DNA of 64,000 nucleotides from CANJDH01 sp964443245 (GCA_964443245.1 CAYUEG010000004.1:6088-70087), one strand, 5' to 3'; counted from the first letter of the stretch, positions 50,831 through 60,485 are shown. Notes: generated by a model not told the origin, from the sequence alone. A program made the numbers and translations.

Positions 50831-51087
50831 CAGCCCCCGGTGACCGGTGGAAAGAAGGCGACCTCGTCGCCATTTTTCACGACCGCCTCTGCCCCGGCCA
50901 TGTCCTGGTTCACCGCAGCCTTGAGGTTGCGGGTCGGAGCAAAGGGTTCCGCCCACACCCCGCCACGGGCCGCCAGAAGGGCGCGCAACTGGCCAACCGT
51001 CACGACACCGGGAGGAAGCTCCAGAGCTTCGCTTGCACGCCCCACGGCTTCGCGCAGGCCGGCAAAGTACATCAGACGAACTGTCAT
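50830..51087 (-). CDS. moaD: molybdopterin synthase sulfur carrier MoaD
   Basis: The 85-residue ubiquitin-like protein opens MTVRLMYFAGLREAVG and ends in the essential Gly-Gly (FFPPVTGG), which is adenylylated and thiocarboxylated. The ATG overlaps the moeA stop by 4 bp, and its stop overlaps the moaE start, so the three genes are translationally coupled. Confidence 0.96.
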   Translation of the reverse strand: MTVRLMYFAGLREAVGRASEALELPPGVVTVGQLRALLAARGGVWAEPFAPTRNLKAAVNQDMAGAEAVVKNGDEVAFFPPVTGG

Positions 51088-52316
51088 TGCAGCAAACCAG
51101 CAAATGGCAGAAAGCGCACAGGGTCGTTGTGCGCAATCGCCCGTCCCGGCGGGTTGTCAATCAGGCCATCCCCCCAGACCGTCGAGGTCAGCACAGCCGA
51201 ACTCTGATTGGGGAAGAGATCGATGCCACCGGCCGCATTCATCCGGCCGCGCAGGAATTCGCGACGGCGATCCGGCCTGGGCCAATCAAAATGCGCCGGC
51301 AACGACAGCGCCAGCGGTGCTACCGCCCCCGCCCCCTGACAAGCCAGAATGAAGGGCCGCACCATCATGAGGAACGTGACGAAGCTCGACACCGGATTGC
51401 CAGGCAGGCCGATGAAATCGGCTTCGCTGCCATCGGTTCGTCGCACCCGACCATGGGCAAGCGGCTTCCCCGGCTTGATCGCAATCTGCCAGAGGTCGAT
51501 GCGCCCTTCTGCTTCGACGGCTGGCCGGACGTGATCCTCTTCACCGACCGAGACGCCGCCGGTCGTGAGAATCAGGTCGTGATCGCGCGCCGCATCCCGC
51601 AGGGCGGCGCGGGTGTCGGCGAGTGAATCGCGCACGATGCCAAAATCGGTCAAGGTACAACCCAGCCCCTCGATCAACCCGCGCAACATGAAACGGTTGG
51701 AGTTGTAGATGGCGCCCGGTTTGAGCGGCTCGCCGGGCATGGCAAGCTCATCACCGGTAAAGAAGACGGCCACCCTTAGTTTGCGCCTGACAGCCAGTTG
51801 CTTCAGCCCCACCGAAGCTGCCAGACCGCACGCCTGGGGTGTCAGGCGCGTGCCGGCGCTCAGTACGGTGCTGCCGGCCGCAATATCGTCTCCGCGCCGC
51901 CGAATCCACTCGCCGGTCGTCGGCACGTGGTTGATGAGGACGACATCGCCGCCCGCGGTGGTTTCAGGCTTGCATTGCTCCTGCATGACGACCGCATCGG
52001 CGCCGGGCGGGATCATCGCGCCGGTAAAGATGCGGGCTGCAGCCATTGGTGGAAGCGCTTCTCCGACGTACCCCGCAGGGATGCGCTGGGTAACCGCCAG
52101 ACGCACCCCCACCTGTCTGACATCGGCTGCGCGTACCGCGTAGCCGTCCATGGAAGTGTTGTCCATCGGCGGCACATCAATGGTCGAGGCCACGTCCTGT
52201 GCCAGCACGCGCCCGGCCGCAGTGAGAGTATCCAGCACGTCGGTTTCCAGTACTGGCCGGGCCTGGGCCAGCAACGCGGCCAGCGCCTCGTCCATCGACA
52301 GCATGGGAGCTTTCAT
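51084..52316 (-). CDS. moeA: molybdopterin molybdotransferase MoeA
   Basis: The 410-residue enzyme inserts molybdate into adenylylated molybdopterin. It has PPMDNTSMDGYAVRAAD near the N-terminus, the domain-3 MPT-binding region TTGGVSVGEEDHV and GLPGNPVSSFVTFL, and a C-terminal beta-barrel domain IV. It follows mobB with a 4-bp overlap of coding ends and overlaps moaD, completing a four-gene cofactor run. Confidence 0.96.
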   Translation of the reverse strand: MKAPMLSMDEALAALLAQARPVLETDVLDTLTAAGRVLAQDVASTIDVPPMDNTSMDGYAVRAADVRQVGVRLAVTQRIPAGYVGEALPPMAAARIFTGAMIPPGADAVVMQEQCKPETTAGGDVVLINHVPTTGEWIRRRGDDIAAGSTVLSAGTRLTPQACGLAASVGLKQLAVRRKLRVAVFFTGDELAMPGEPLKPGAIYNSNRFMLRGLIEGLGCTLTDFGIVRDSLADTRAALRDAARDHDLILTTGGVSVGEEDHVRPAVEAEGRIDLWQIAIKPGKPLAHGRVRRTDGSEADFIGLPGNPVSSFVTFLMMVRPFILACQGAGAVAPLALSLPAHFDWPRPDRRREFLRGRMNAAGGIDLFPNQSSAVLTSTVWGDGLIDNPPGRAIAHNDPVRFLPFAGLLQ

Positions 52317-52828
52317 GAATCGCTCGACTTCAATTGCTGATGGTGAATTATAAATTGGGCGATTTCGTCCGGATTGTTCAGGTCCAGCACCGGCAGGCGT
52401 GTGTCGACGGGGGCATCGGACGCCACGGCAACGATGTTGCTGTCATCGGTGCTCAGCAAGGGTCGCTCGAACGACGGCCGGTGAATCTCCAGCTTCGGGA
52501 TGGCCGCGCGCTTGAAGCCTTCTACCAGCACCAGGTCGCAGGGTGCGAAACGGGCGATCTGCTGCTCCAGAGTCGGCTCGGGCGCACCACGCAATTCGTG
52601 CATCAGCACCCAGCGCTGATCGGACGTCACCAGAACCTCGCTGGCTCCGGCCTCCCGGTGCCGGTAGGAATCCTTCCCCGGCTTGTCGATATCAAACACG
52701 TGGTGCGCATGCTTGATCAGCGAAACCCTGATGCCGGCAAGCACAAACCGCGGAATCAGTTGCTCGATCAGCGTCGTCTTGCCGGATCCAGAATAGCCCG
52801 CAAAACCGAATACCTTCTTCGATGTCAT
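52313..52828 (-). CDS. mobB: molybdopterin-guanine dinucleotide biosynthesis GTPase MobB
   Basis: From the ATG at 52828 the protein has 171 residues. The P-loop is GYSGSGKTTL at residues 9-18, followed by SLIKHAHHVFDIDKPGKDSYRH and VLVEGFKRAAIPKLE, both typical of MobB, an accessory GTP-binding protein for guanylation of the cofactor. An upstream extension in frame would run into thrC and is not needed. Its stop overlaps the moeA start by 4 bp. Confidence 0.94.
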   Translation of the reverse strand: MTSKKVFGFAGYSGSGKTTLIEQLIPRFVLAGIRVSLIKHAHHVFDIDKPGKDSYRHREAGASEVLVTSDQRWVLMHELRGAPEPTLEQQIARFAPCDLVLVEGFKRAAIPKLEIHRPSFERPLLSTDDSNIVAVASDAPVDTRLPVLDLNNPDEIAQFIIHHQQLKSSDS

Positions 52829-52838
52829 GAGGATAGGG

Positions 52839-54260
52839 TCATCCCCATTTGTTCGCGCACTGGAAGGCGATGTAGGCCTTGATCTTGCCCGCGGCCGCAG
52901 GCATGTCGACAAAGCGCTTTGGCAACGCTTCGATGTTCTCGAACCCTGCCGGCCGCAGTGGCTTCACGCCGAGGGCTTCGACGATGGTCTCCTCAAACTT
53001 TGCAGGCAGCGCGGTTTCGAGCGCAATCATCGGTATGCCTGGTTCACGATAGGCCTGCGCCACATTGAGGCCGTCTGCGGTGTGGGTGTCAATCATCCGG
53101 CCGTAACTCCGGTGGACATGGCGAATCATCGCCAGTCGCTCTGCATGGCTGCTGGAACCAGAGACGAACCCGTACGGGGGGAGCGCAGCGGCAAGCGGCG
53201 TACCACGCAAATCGAAGGCGCCCTCCCGCTCCAGCGTGGTCCAGAGTGCCTTGACCTGGGCACCATCACGCCCCGCCAGGTCAAACACGAAGCGCTCAAA
53301 GTTCGAGGCTTTCGAGATATCCATTGATGGACTGGATGTCTGGCGCGTTTCGTGACTCTTGCGCACCCGGTACACGCCAGTACGAAAAAATTCATCGAGC
53401 ACATTGTTTTCGTTGGTTGCCAAGACAAGGCGCTTGATCGGCAACCCCATCATCCGTGCCACATGCCCTGCATAGATATTGCCGAAGTTGCCGGAAGGCA
53501 CGGCAAATGACACCAGTTCGTCATTCGACTTGGTCGCGGCAAAATAAGCCTTGAAGTAGTACACCGCCTGTGCAACTACCCGGGCCCAATTGATGGAATT
53601 GACGGCGCCGATGCGATACCGTTCCTTGAACATCGCATCGCCTGACACCGCCTTGACCACATCCTGACAATCGTCGAAAACACCGTCCACCGCGATATTG
53701 AAGATGTTCGCGTCCTGCAAGGAGAACATCTGCGCCGTCTGGAACGGACTCATCTTTCCTTTCGGGGAGAGCATGAACACCCGCACCCCTTTCTTGCCGC
53801 GCATCGCATATTCGGCTGCCGAACCCGTGTCTCCCGATGTCGCGCCCAGAATGTTGAGTTCGCGTCCGTCACGCGCCAGCACGTACTCGAACAGATTCCC
53901 CAGCAACTGCATGGCCATGTCCTTGAACGCAAGGGTCGGCCCGTTCGACAGCTCCAGGATGCCCAGCCCCGGCTCCAGCCAGGTAAGTGGCGCAATTTCC
54001 GGGCTGCCGAACACGTCGGCGCGATAGGTCTTGTCGACCAGCTCCTTCAGATCCCGAGGCGGAATATCATCAATGAAGCGCAACAGCACATCGAAGGCAA
54101 GGTCGGCGTACGACATTGCGCGCATCCGCGAAAGATCCGCCGACGACAGACGGGGATATTGCTCAGGCATTGCCAGCCCCCCATCAGGCGCCAAGCCTTC
54201 CAGCAAGATATCGCAAAAGCCCTTGGGCGAGGAACCCCCGCGCGTCGATACGTACTTCAC
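52839..54260 (-). CDS. thrC: threonine synthase
   Basis: The 473-residue PLP enzyme makes threonine from O-phosphohomoserine. It opens MKYVSTRGGSSPKGFCDILLEGLAPDGGL-like, carries the PLP Lys in TLAFKDMAMQLLGN and the phosphate loop SGDTGSAAEYA, and has the longer class II architecture. The start is GTG at 54260, with GGGAGCAAG upstream. It is downstream of hom on the same strand, the normal threonine-branch arrangement, with a 145-bp spacer that holds a possible decayed gene. Confidence 0.96.
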   Translation of the reverse strand: MKYVSTRGGSSPKGFCDILLEGLAPDGGLAMPEQYPRLSSADLSRMRAMSYADLAFDVLLRFIDDIPPRDLKELVDKTYRADVFGSPEIAPLTWLEPGLGILELSNGPTLAFKDMAMQLLGNLFEYVLARDGRELNILGATSGDTGSAAEYAMRGKKGVRVFMLSPKGKMSPFQTAQMFSLQDANIFNIAVDGVFDDCQDVVKAVSGDAMFKERYRIGAVNSINWARVVAQAVYYFKAYFAATKSNDELVSFAVPSGNFGNIYAGHVARMMGLPIKRLVLATNENNVLDEFFRTGVYRVRKSHETRQTSSPSMDISKASNFERFVFDLAGRDGAQVKALWTTLEREGAFDLRGTPLAAALPPYGFVSGSSSHAERLAMIRHVHRSYGRMIDTHTADGLNVAQAYREPGIPMIALETALPAKFEETIVEALGVKPLRPAGFENIEALPKRFVDMPAAAGKIKAYIAFQCANKWG

Positions 54261-54278
54261 ACTGCTTGCTCCCTTGAT

Positions 54279-54405
54279 TTACTCGGTACGGCGCGGCTCG
54301 GTTTTCTTCTGCAACCAGCGCCGATTGTCGTCCTGATACCACCAGCCGGCAGGCGCCCAGCACCATGAGCCACGCAAGGCTGGCCAGAACGGCGAGGCGA
54401 CGTAT
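54279..54405 (-). pseudogene. possible decayed small lipoprotein between hom and thrC
   Basis: Directly after the hom stop the minus strand reads ATA (54405-54403), then RRLAVLASLAWLMVLGAC, a convincing lipoprotein signal with lipobox LGAC. A one-base shift at about 54346 then gives GWWYQDDNRRWLQKKTEPRR-TE and a TAA at 54279. The two halves together look like a 42-residue lipoprotein, with a lost start codon (ATA for ATG) and a frameshift; a sequencing error could account for one of these. The Trp/Tyr-rich tail is what makes it look like real protein rather than chance. Confidence 0.35.
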
Positions 54406-55716
54406 CTACTGCAGCGATTCCTGCCGAATGCGCGTCACTTTCCCCAGCACGACCGGCAAGCCCTCGATCCTGGCGATTGCCGCATCCACACGCTTCTCCA
54501 CGCACTGGTGCGTCAACATGATGATATCGACCTGGTCCTGCCCCTCAGCCGGTTCCTTTTGGACCATGGCGTCAATCGAAATGGCGTTATCCGCCAACAC
54601 CCGTGTGATGTCCGCCAGGACACCCGGTTGATCCTTGACCCGCAAGCGCAAGTAGTAGCTGGTGGTCACGTCACCGATCGGCAGTATGGGCGTGGCGGCA
54701 ATCTGATCTGGCTGAAACGCCAGGTGCGGCACCCGTTGCTCCGGATCGGCTGTATGCATCCGCGTGATGTCGACGAGGTCCGCCACCACCGCAGACGCGG
54801 TTGGCTCGGACCCGGCACCGGCACCGTAGTAGAGGGTTGCGCCAACGGCATCCCCCTTGACCAGCACCGCGTTCATGACTCCTTCCACATTTGCAATCAG
54901 GCGCTTTGCTGGAATGAGTGTCGGGTGTACACGCAACTCGATGCCCTCCGGCGTACGCCGGGTGATACCGAGAAGCTTGATCCGATAACCGAGTTCCTCG
55001 GCGTACTCGATGTCTTCCTTGGTGAGCTTCGTGATGCCTTCGACATGGGCTGATCCAAACTGCATCGGGATACCGAACGCAATCGCACTCATGATGGTCA
55101 GTTTGTGCGCGGCGTCCACGCCCTCAATGTCGAAGGTGGGGTCGGCCTCGGCATAGCCGAGTTTCTGCGCTTCCCGCAAGACATCTGCAAACGGCAACCC
55201 CTTGTCGCGCATTTCCGACAGGATGAAGTTCGACGTGCCGTTGATGATGCCGGCAATCCACTCGATGCGGTTGGCGGTAAGCCCTTCGCGCAGTGCCTTG
55301 ATGATGGGAATGCCGCCTGCCACCGCCGCCTCAAACGCCACCATCACGCCCTTCTTCTGCGCGGCAGCGAAAATCTCGTTGCCGTGCGTGGCGAGGAGAG
55401 ACTTGTTGGCCGTCACCACATGTTTGCCGGCATCGATCGCCTTCAGGACAAGCGTCTTGGCTATTCCGTAACCGCCGATCAACTCAATCACAATGTCGAT
55501 ATCGGGGTTGTTGAGGATGTCGTCAGCGTTCTTGGTAACGACGGCACGCCCCTTGACGATGCGTTCGGCGCGTTCGGTATCCAGATCAGCCACCATCGAA
55601 ATGACGATGTCACGGCCGGCGCGTCGCACAATCTCCTCGCGGTTGCGCGCCAGTACGTTGAACGTGCCGGAGCCGACAGTACCAATACCCAACAATCCAA
55701 CTTGAATCGGTTTCAT
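54406..55716 (-). CDS. hom: homoserine dehydrogenase
   Basis: The 436-residue enzyme reduces aspartate semialdehyde to homoserine. It has the Rossmann GLLGIGTVGSGTFNVL at the start, the catalytic-region VAGGIPIIKALREGLTANRI and NGTSNFILSEM, and a C-terminal ACT domain (YYLRLRVKDQPGVLADITRVL) for feedback control by threonine. The ATG at 55716 follows AAGAGAG. It lies between alaC and thrC on one strand; the gaps are 74 and 145 bp. Confidence 0.97.
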   Translation of the reverse strand: MKPIQVGLLGIGTVGSGTFNVLARNREEIVRRAGRDIVISMVADLDTERAERIVKGRAVVTKNADDILNNPDIDIVIELIGGYGIAKTLVLKAIDAGKHVVTANKSLLATHGNEIFAAAQKKGVMVAFEAAVAGGIPIIKALREGLTANRIEWIAGIINGTSNFILSEMRDKGLPFADVLREAQKLGYAEADPTFDIEGVDAAHKLTIMSAIAFGIPMQFGSAHVEGITKLTKEDIEYAEELGYRIKLLGITRRTPEGIELRVHPTLIPAKRLIANVEGVMNAVLVKGDAVGATLYYGAGAGSEPTASAVVADLVDITRMHTADPEQRVPHLAFQPDQIAATPILPIGDVTTSYYLRLRVKDQPGVLADITRVLADNAISIDAMVQKEPAEGQDQVDIIMLTHQCVEKRVDAAIARIEGLPVVLGKVTRIRQESLQ

Positions 55717-55790
55717 GCCACTCTCTTCATCAATAACGCCTTCATCAGGCAAGATGTCTCAACGGGACCCCGAGCCCAGACGACAGCGGC

Positions 55791-56996
55791 TCAGGCCGCC
55801 GCCTTCGCCAGCAAACCATCTTTTCGAAACATTTCCTTGATCCCGCGCAGTGCTTGCTTGGTGCGCTGTTCATTCTCGATCAGGGCGATGCGCACATAGT
55901 CATCGCCATAGTCACCAAACCCGATGCCCGGCGACACCGCGATCTTCGCATCCGCCAGCAGCTTCTTGGAAAACTCAAGCGACTTCAAGTGGGCATACGC
56001 TTCCGGAATCCGCGCCCAGATGTACATGGACGCCTTGGGCTTCTCCACCATCCAGCCAATTTCGTGCAAGCCCTTGACCATCACGTCGCGCCGGCTCTGA
56101 TACTGTGCAGTGATCTCGGCCACACAATCCTGGGGACCTTCCAGCGCGGCGATGCAAGCCACCTGCACCGGTGTAAAGCTGCCGTAGTCATGGTAACTCT
56201 TGATGCGTGCCAGGGCCGCAACCAATTCCTTGTTGCCCACCATGAAGCCGATGCGCCACCCGGCCATGTTGTAGCTTTTGGACATGGTGAAGAACTCGAC
56301 CGCGATGTCAGCCGCGCCAGGCACTTCCATGATTGACGGCGCGCGGTAACCATCGAAGGTGATATCGGCATAGGCGAGGTCATGTACCACCAGGATGTCG
56401 TGCTCCTTCGCCAGTGCCACCACCCGGGTGAAAAAATCCAGGTCCACGCACTGCGCTGTCGGGTTGGAGGGGAAACCCAGAATCATCATCTTCGGCTTGG
56501 GAAAGCACTCGCGGATGGTGCGCTGCAGTTCCTCAAAGAAGTCGACGTCGGGCGTCATGCGTACGCTGCGAATGTCAGCGCCGGCAATCACGGCACCGTA
56601 GATGTGGATCGGGTAGCTTGGATTCGGCACCAGCACGGTATCGCCACGATCAAGGGTGGCCAGCATCAAATGGGCGAGGCCCTCCTTGGAACCGATGGTG
56701 ACGATCGCCTCCGAATCCGGGTCGAAGTCGACGTTGTAGCGGCTTTTGTACCAGTTGGTGATGGCCTTGCGCAGCCGCGGAATGCCTTTGGACACCGAGT
56801 AACCGTGTGTGTCAGGACGGCGCGATGCCTCTACGAGTTTGTCGACAATATGCTGCGGGGTGGCGCCATCGGGATTGCCCATCGAAAGATCGATGATGTC
56901 CTCTCCCCGGCGGCGGGCGGCCATCTTGAGTTCGGCAGTGATGTTGAAAACGTAAGGTGGCAGGCGCTTGATGCGCGAAAACTCTCGTTGGGCCAT
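55791..56996 (-). CDS. alaC: alanine transaminase AlaC-type PLP aminotransferase
   Basis: The 401-residue fold-type I aminotransferase opens REFSRIKRLPPYVFN and has DLSMGNPDGATPQHIVDKL, the PLP Lys in TMSKSYNMAGWRIGFMVGN and SPGIGFGDYGDDYVRIAL. This pattern is the AlaC/YfdZ subgroup found just upstream of hom in many betaproteobacteria. It probably converts pyruvate and glutamate to alanine, though broader specificity is possible. It is the first gene of alaC-hom-thrC. Confidence 0.93.
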   Translation of the reverse strand: MAQREFSRIKRLPPYVFNITAELKMAARRRGEDIIDLSMGNPDGATPQHIVDKLVEASRRPDTHGYSVSKGIPRLRKAITNWYKSRYNVDFDPDSEAIVTIGSKEGLAHLMLATLDRGDTVLVPNPSYPIHIYGAVIAGADIRSVRMTPDVDFFEELQRTIRECFPKPKMMILGFPSNPTAQCVDLDFFTRVVALAKEHDILVVHDLAYADITFDGYRAPSIMEVPGAADIAVEFFTMSKSYNMAGWRIGFMVGNKELVAALARIKSYHDYGSFTPVQVACIAALEGPQDCVAEITAQYQSRRDVMVKGLHEIGWMVEKPKASMYIWARIPEAYAHLKSLEFSKKLLADAKIAVSPGIGFGDYGDDYVRIALIENEQRTKQALRGIKEMFRKDGLLAKAAA

Positions 56997-57112
56997 GATG
57001 GCGATTTCCTGATGTCCCCTGGCGCTTCGCGGGGCTGCGAAACGGCCTCAAGGCTGAGAACACTTCAGTTCACCTGCCGCGCACGGCATCGGGACTGAAG
57101 CGACGTAAAAGG

Positions 57113-57118
57113 TATAAT
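57113..57118 (+). promoter_or_regulatory. TATAAT box upstream of the Mth938-like gene
   Basis: A perfect -10 hexamer lies about 75 nt before the TTG at 57195 in the alaC divergent spacer. The -35 box is not clear. Confidence 0.4.
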
Positions 57119-57194
57119 TTTACTCTCAAGCGGCACTTCGCTGCAACGCAATATCGCGACACGCCCGTGCTTGCGGCATCTCTCTCGCCTCGCC

Positions 57195-57563
57195 TTGAAA
57201 CTCCATCTCGAACGGCCTCTCAGTACCAACTACATCACGGCGTGCGAAGAAGCGGCGGTACAGGTCAACGAAGTGGCCTACTCCACCCCTCTGATCGTGT
57301 TGGCCGATCGTGTGGTATCGCCCTGGCGCCCGCAACGCTTCACTGATCTTGAGGAAGCCGACTTTACCGAGTTGGCCGGCCTGGGTGTGGAGATCATTCT
57401 CCTTGGTACCGGGGCGACGCAGCAGTTTCCACATCCGCGATTGACGCGCGCATTGATCAACAAACGCATTGGCCTGGAAATCATGAACACCGGCGCGGCC
57501 TGCCGCACCTACAACATTTTGGTTGCAGAGGGGCGCAGTGTTGCCGCGGCCCTTCTGCCATGA
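57195..57563 (+). CDS. Mth938-like domain protein (DUF498)
   Basis: From TTG 57195 (MKLHLERPLSTNYITACEE) the protein has 122 residues; a TTG 24 bp upstream is also possible. The fold family is recognised from AVQVNEVAYSTPLIVL, GVEIILLGTGATQQFPHP and the late GLEIMNTGAACRTYNILVAEGRSV. Human AAMDC and the mitochondrial NDUFAF3 belong here; bacterial members have no settled function. It is divergent from alaC and followed 10 bp later by the arnT-like gene, so they may share a transcript. Confidence 0.85.
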   Translation: MKLHLERPLSTNYITACEEAAVQVNEVAYSTPLIVLADRVVSPWRPQRFTDLEEADFTELAGLGVEIILLGTGATQQFPHPRLTRALINKRIGLEIMNTGAACRTYNILVAEGRSVAAALLP

Positions 57564-57573
57564 CGGTGCGGCC

Positions 57574-59295
57574 ATGAGGACAGAGCTTCGCCAGCCACCT
57601 ACCCGCCGCACGATCTGGCTGCTGATCCTTCTTCTGGCAGCCATCTGGTTCGCCAACCTTGAAGTGCGCAAGCTGATTCGACCGGATGAAGGCCGCTATG
57701 CCGAAGTACCGCGCGAAATGGCCGTCACCGGAGATTGGGTCACACCGCGCCAGAACGGCTACAAGTACTTCGAAAAGCCGGTGCTGCAATACTGGGCGAC
57801 AGCCGCCGCCTACGAGGTGTTTGGCGTTGCCCACTGGACGGCGCGGCTATGGCCCGCACTCACCGGGTTTCTCGGCATCCTGCTGGTCGGCTGGGTGGGT
57901 GCACGATTCTGGGGTCTTCGCGCCGGTGTGCTGGCCGCCGCGGTCACCGCCAGCAGCCTGTTATACGCGTTGATCGCCCATATCAACACCCTTGACATGG
58001 GCGTGACCTTTTTCCTCAATCTGGGCATGCTGACACTGATGTTGGCCCAACAGCCTGCTGCTCCGCCGGGAAACCCTGCGGCCACGGACGCAGCCGCACG
58101 CCGCAACCGCTGGCTGATGTGGCTGGCCTGGGCTGCACTGGGGCTGGCGGTGCTGTCGAAGGGGCTGATCGGCGCTGCGCTGCCGGCCGCGGCCCTGGTG
58201 GTGTACACCTTGTGGTCACGCGACTGGGCGCTCTGGAAACGAATGCACTTTTTCTCGGGTCTGGCTGTGTTTTTTGCCGTCGCCGCGCCCTGGTTTGTGC
58301 TGGTCAGCGTTCGCAACCCGGAGTTTTTCCATTTCTTCTTCATCCATGAGCACTTTGAGCGCTTCCTGACGAAAACCCACAGCCGGGTTGGCCCGCCTTG
58401 GTACTTCATCCCGATTCTGATCGCCGGCATGCTGCCGTGGACGTTGCTCATGTTCGACGCTGTGGCGCGTGCCGCTTTCAGCCGGGAAGCGGCGAGGGAA
58501 CCGGGCCGTCAAGCAGGCTTCCAGCCGAAGCGGTTTCTGCTCACCTGGATCTTGTTTGTCTTTGTATTCTTTTCGGCCTCGGGGTCCAAGCTGCCGTCCT
58601 ACATCCTGCCAATTTTTCCTGCCCTCGCCTTGCTGATCGGCGAGTATCTGACGCGCATCCACCCCAAGGTGCTCGCCGCCCACATCGTGCCGATTCTGTT
58701 GGCGGGCATCGCCTGCCTGGTGCTGGCGCCACAGGTGACGCGCCTGGCGGATGATGTCGAAGTACCCGTCGCGCTATATCAGGCGTATGTCCCGTGGCTG
58801 GTCGCAGCGGGGGCGGTGGCCGCCCTTGGCGCCGCCATTGCCCTGACCCTTGCGTGGCGGGGCGTGGTGACCAGCGCGGTGCTGGTGACCAGCTTCAGCG
58901 GCCTGGGGGCCAGCCAGTTGGTACTAACCGGCCACGACAGCCTGTCGCCTGCCGCATCCACCTACCACCTGGTGGAGAAGATTCGCCCGCACCTGATGCC
59001 CGATGCCAACCCACCCATCCCGATATACAGCATCAGCATCTACGACCAGACCTTTCCGTTCTATCTCGGACGCAACGTCACGCTGGTCGAGTACACCGGT
59101 GAATTATCGTTCGGCATCGAACAGGAACCCGGCAACTTCATCAAGACCTATGACGTGTTCGAGAAGCAGTGGCGCGCCGCACCGCACGCGCTGGCAATCA
59201 TGCACCCGGGAACGTTGTTGTATTTCCAAAGACATAACGTGCCGCACGAGATTGTGGCGCGCGATACGCGCCGCGTCGTGGTCCGCAAGCCCTAA
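57574..59295 (+). CDS. arnT: ArnT-like lipid A glycosyltransferase (GT83)
   Basis: The 573-residue multi-pass membrane protein has about a dozen hydrophobic segments. The first periplasmic loop carries IRPDEGRYAEVPREM with the catalytic Asp/Glu, then NGYKYFEKPVLQYW, both signatures of ArnT. A C-terminal periplasmic domain (about 460-573) follows. ArnT moves 4-amino-4-deoxy-L-arabinose from undecaprenyl phosphate to lipid A and gives polymyxin resistance. Other GT83 members transfer galactosamine, so the donor here is open. It heads the arn-like set. Confidence 0.9.
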   Translation: MRTELRQPPTRRTIWLLILLLAAIWFANLEVRKLIRPDEGRYAEVPREMAVTGDWVTPRQNGYKYFEKPVLQYWATAAAYEVFGVAHWTARLWPALTGFLGILLVGWVGARFWGLRAGVLAAAVTASSLLYALIAHINTLDMGVTFFLNLGMLTLMLAQQPAAPPGNPAATDAAARRNRWLMWLAWAALGLAVLSKGLIGAALPAAALVVYTLWSRDWALWKRMHFFSGLAVFFAVAAPWFVLVSVRNPEFFHFFFIHEHFERFLTKTHSRVGPPWYFIPILIAGMLPWTLLMFDAVARAAFSREAAREPGRQAGFQPKRFLLTWILFVFVFFSASGSKLPSYILPIFPALALLIGEYLTRIHPKVLAAHIVPILLAGIACLVLAPQVTRLADDVEVPVALYQAYVPWLVAAGAVAALGAAIALTLAWRGVVTSAVLVTSFSGLGASQLVLTGHDSLSPAASTYHLVEKIRPHLMPDANPPIPIYSISIYDQTFPFYLGRNVTLVEYTGELSFGIEQEPGNFIKTYDVFEKQWRAAPHALAIMHPGTLLYFQRHNVPHEIVARDTRRVVVRKP

Positions 59296-59360
59296 CCCCA
59301 ATCCTGCCAGACTGGCCGCCCTTTGTTCAGTTGACTACCGCCTCGCAACCCATTCCCGCC

Positions 59361-60485
59361 ATGAGCGCCCTGCCCTTTTTGCCATTCGTGCGTCCCGCCA
59401 TTGACGAGGAGACCATTGCCTCGGTAGCCGACGTGCTGCGCTCCGGCTGGATCACCACCGGCCCCAAAGTGCAGGCGTTTGAGCAATTGCTGGGGGCCTA
59501 CTGTGGCGGACGCACCGTGCGCGTCTTCAACAGCGGTACCTGCACGATGGAAATCGCCCTCAGGCTGGCGGGCGTGCAGGCGGGTGACGAAGTGATCACC
59601 ACGCCACTGTCCTGGGTCGCCACCGCCAATGTAATCCTGGAAGTCGGTGCCACCCCGGTGTTTGTTGACGTCGATGCCGCAACGCGCAACATCGACCTTG
59701 AACAAGTCGAAGCTGCCGTCACCCCGCGCACGCGCGCCATCATTCCGGTTGACCTTGCCGGATTGCCTGTGAACCGTGATCGCCTGTATTCACTCGCCGG
59801 CAAACATCGTATACGCGTCATCGAAGATGCAGCACAGGCCTTCGGGTCAGCCTGGCACGGACGCCCCATCGGCAGTTTTGGCGACTTCGTTTCATTCAGC
59901 TTCCATGCCAACAAGAACATCACCACCTCTGAAGGGGGAGCGTTGGTACTGCCGGCCGACATTGATGTCGGGCTATGCGAACGCTACCGCTTGCAGGGCG
60001 TGGCCCGCTCGGGCATGGATGGCATGGAAGTCGATGTGCTGGGTGGCAAGTTCAACATGACTGACGTCGCCGCCACCATCGGCATCGGCCAGATGAAGCG
60101 CCTGGCCGAGTTCACCAAGGCGCGGCGCGATCTCACCCAACACTACTTCGATGCATTCGACATCGAGTCAGGCTGCGAACTACCGGTGCTTGATCTCGAG
60201 AACTCCAACTGCCACATGTTTCAGGTCGTGCTGCCGCGCGGAATCGTCCGCGCAGAGTTCATGGGTCAGATGAAGCAGCGCGGTATCGGCATCGGCGTGC
60301 ATTACCCCCCGATCCATCTGTTCAAGCTCTACCGCGACCGTGGATTCGGCCCGGGGATGTATCCGCAGGCAGAGCGCATCGGCGCCGGCATTGTGTCGCT
60401 TCCGTTGTTCCCGGCGATGTCACTTTCGGATGTCGAGCGGGTGTGCGAGGCCACTACCGAATCCATCCGTGCTCTGCGCATGTAG
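59361..60485 (+). CDS. ArnB-like DegT/DnrJ/EryC1 sugar aminotransferase
   Basis: From the ATG at 59361 (MSALPFLPFVRPAIDEET) the protein has 374 residues. It is a PLP enzyme with Lys185 in SFHANKNITTSEGG, DAAQAFGS, and SGWITTGPKVQAFEQ as in ArnB, which makes UDP-4-amino-4-deoxy-L-arabinose from the 4-keto sugar. The resemblance to ArnB is strong from start to end. A TTG 30 bp upstream in frame is less likely. It follows arnT by 65 bp. The matching oxidative decarboxylase (ArnA C-terminal domain) is not in the window. Confidence 0.88.
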   Translation: MSALPFLPFVRPAIDEETIASVADVLRSGWITTGPKVQAFEQLLGAYCGGRTVRVFNSGTCTMEIALRLAGVQAGDEVITTPLSWVATANVILEVGATPVFVDVDAATRNIDLEQVEAAVTPRTRAIIPVDLAGLPVNRDRLYSLAGKHRIRVIEDAAQAFGSAWHGRPIGSFGDFVSFSFHANKNITTSEGGALVLPADIDVGLCERYRLQGVARSGMDGMEVDVLGGKFNMTDVAATIGIGQMKRLAEFTKARRDLTQHYFDAFDIESGCELPVLDLENSNCHMFQVVLPRGIVRAEFMGQMKQRGIGIGVHYPPIHLFKLYRDRGFGPGMYPQAERIGAGIVSLPLFPAMSLSDVERVCEATTESIRALRM

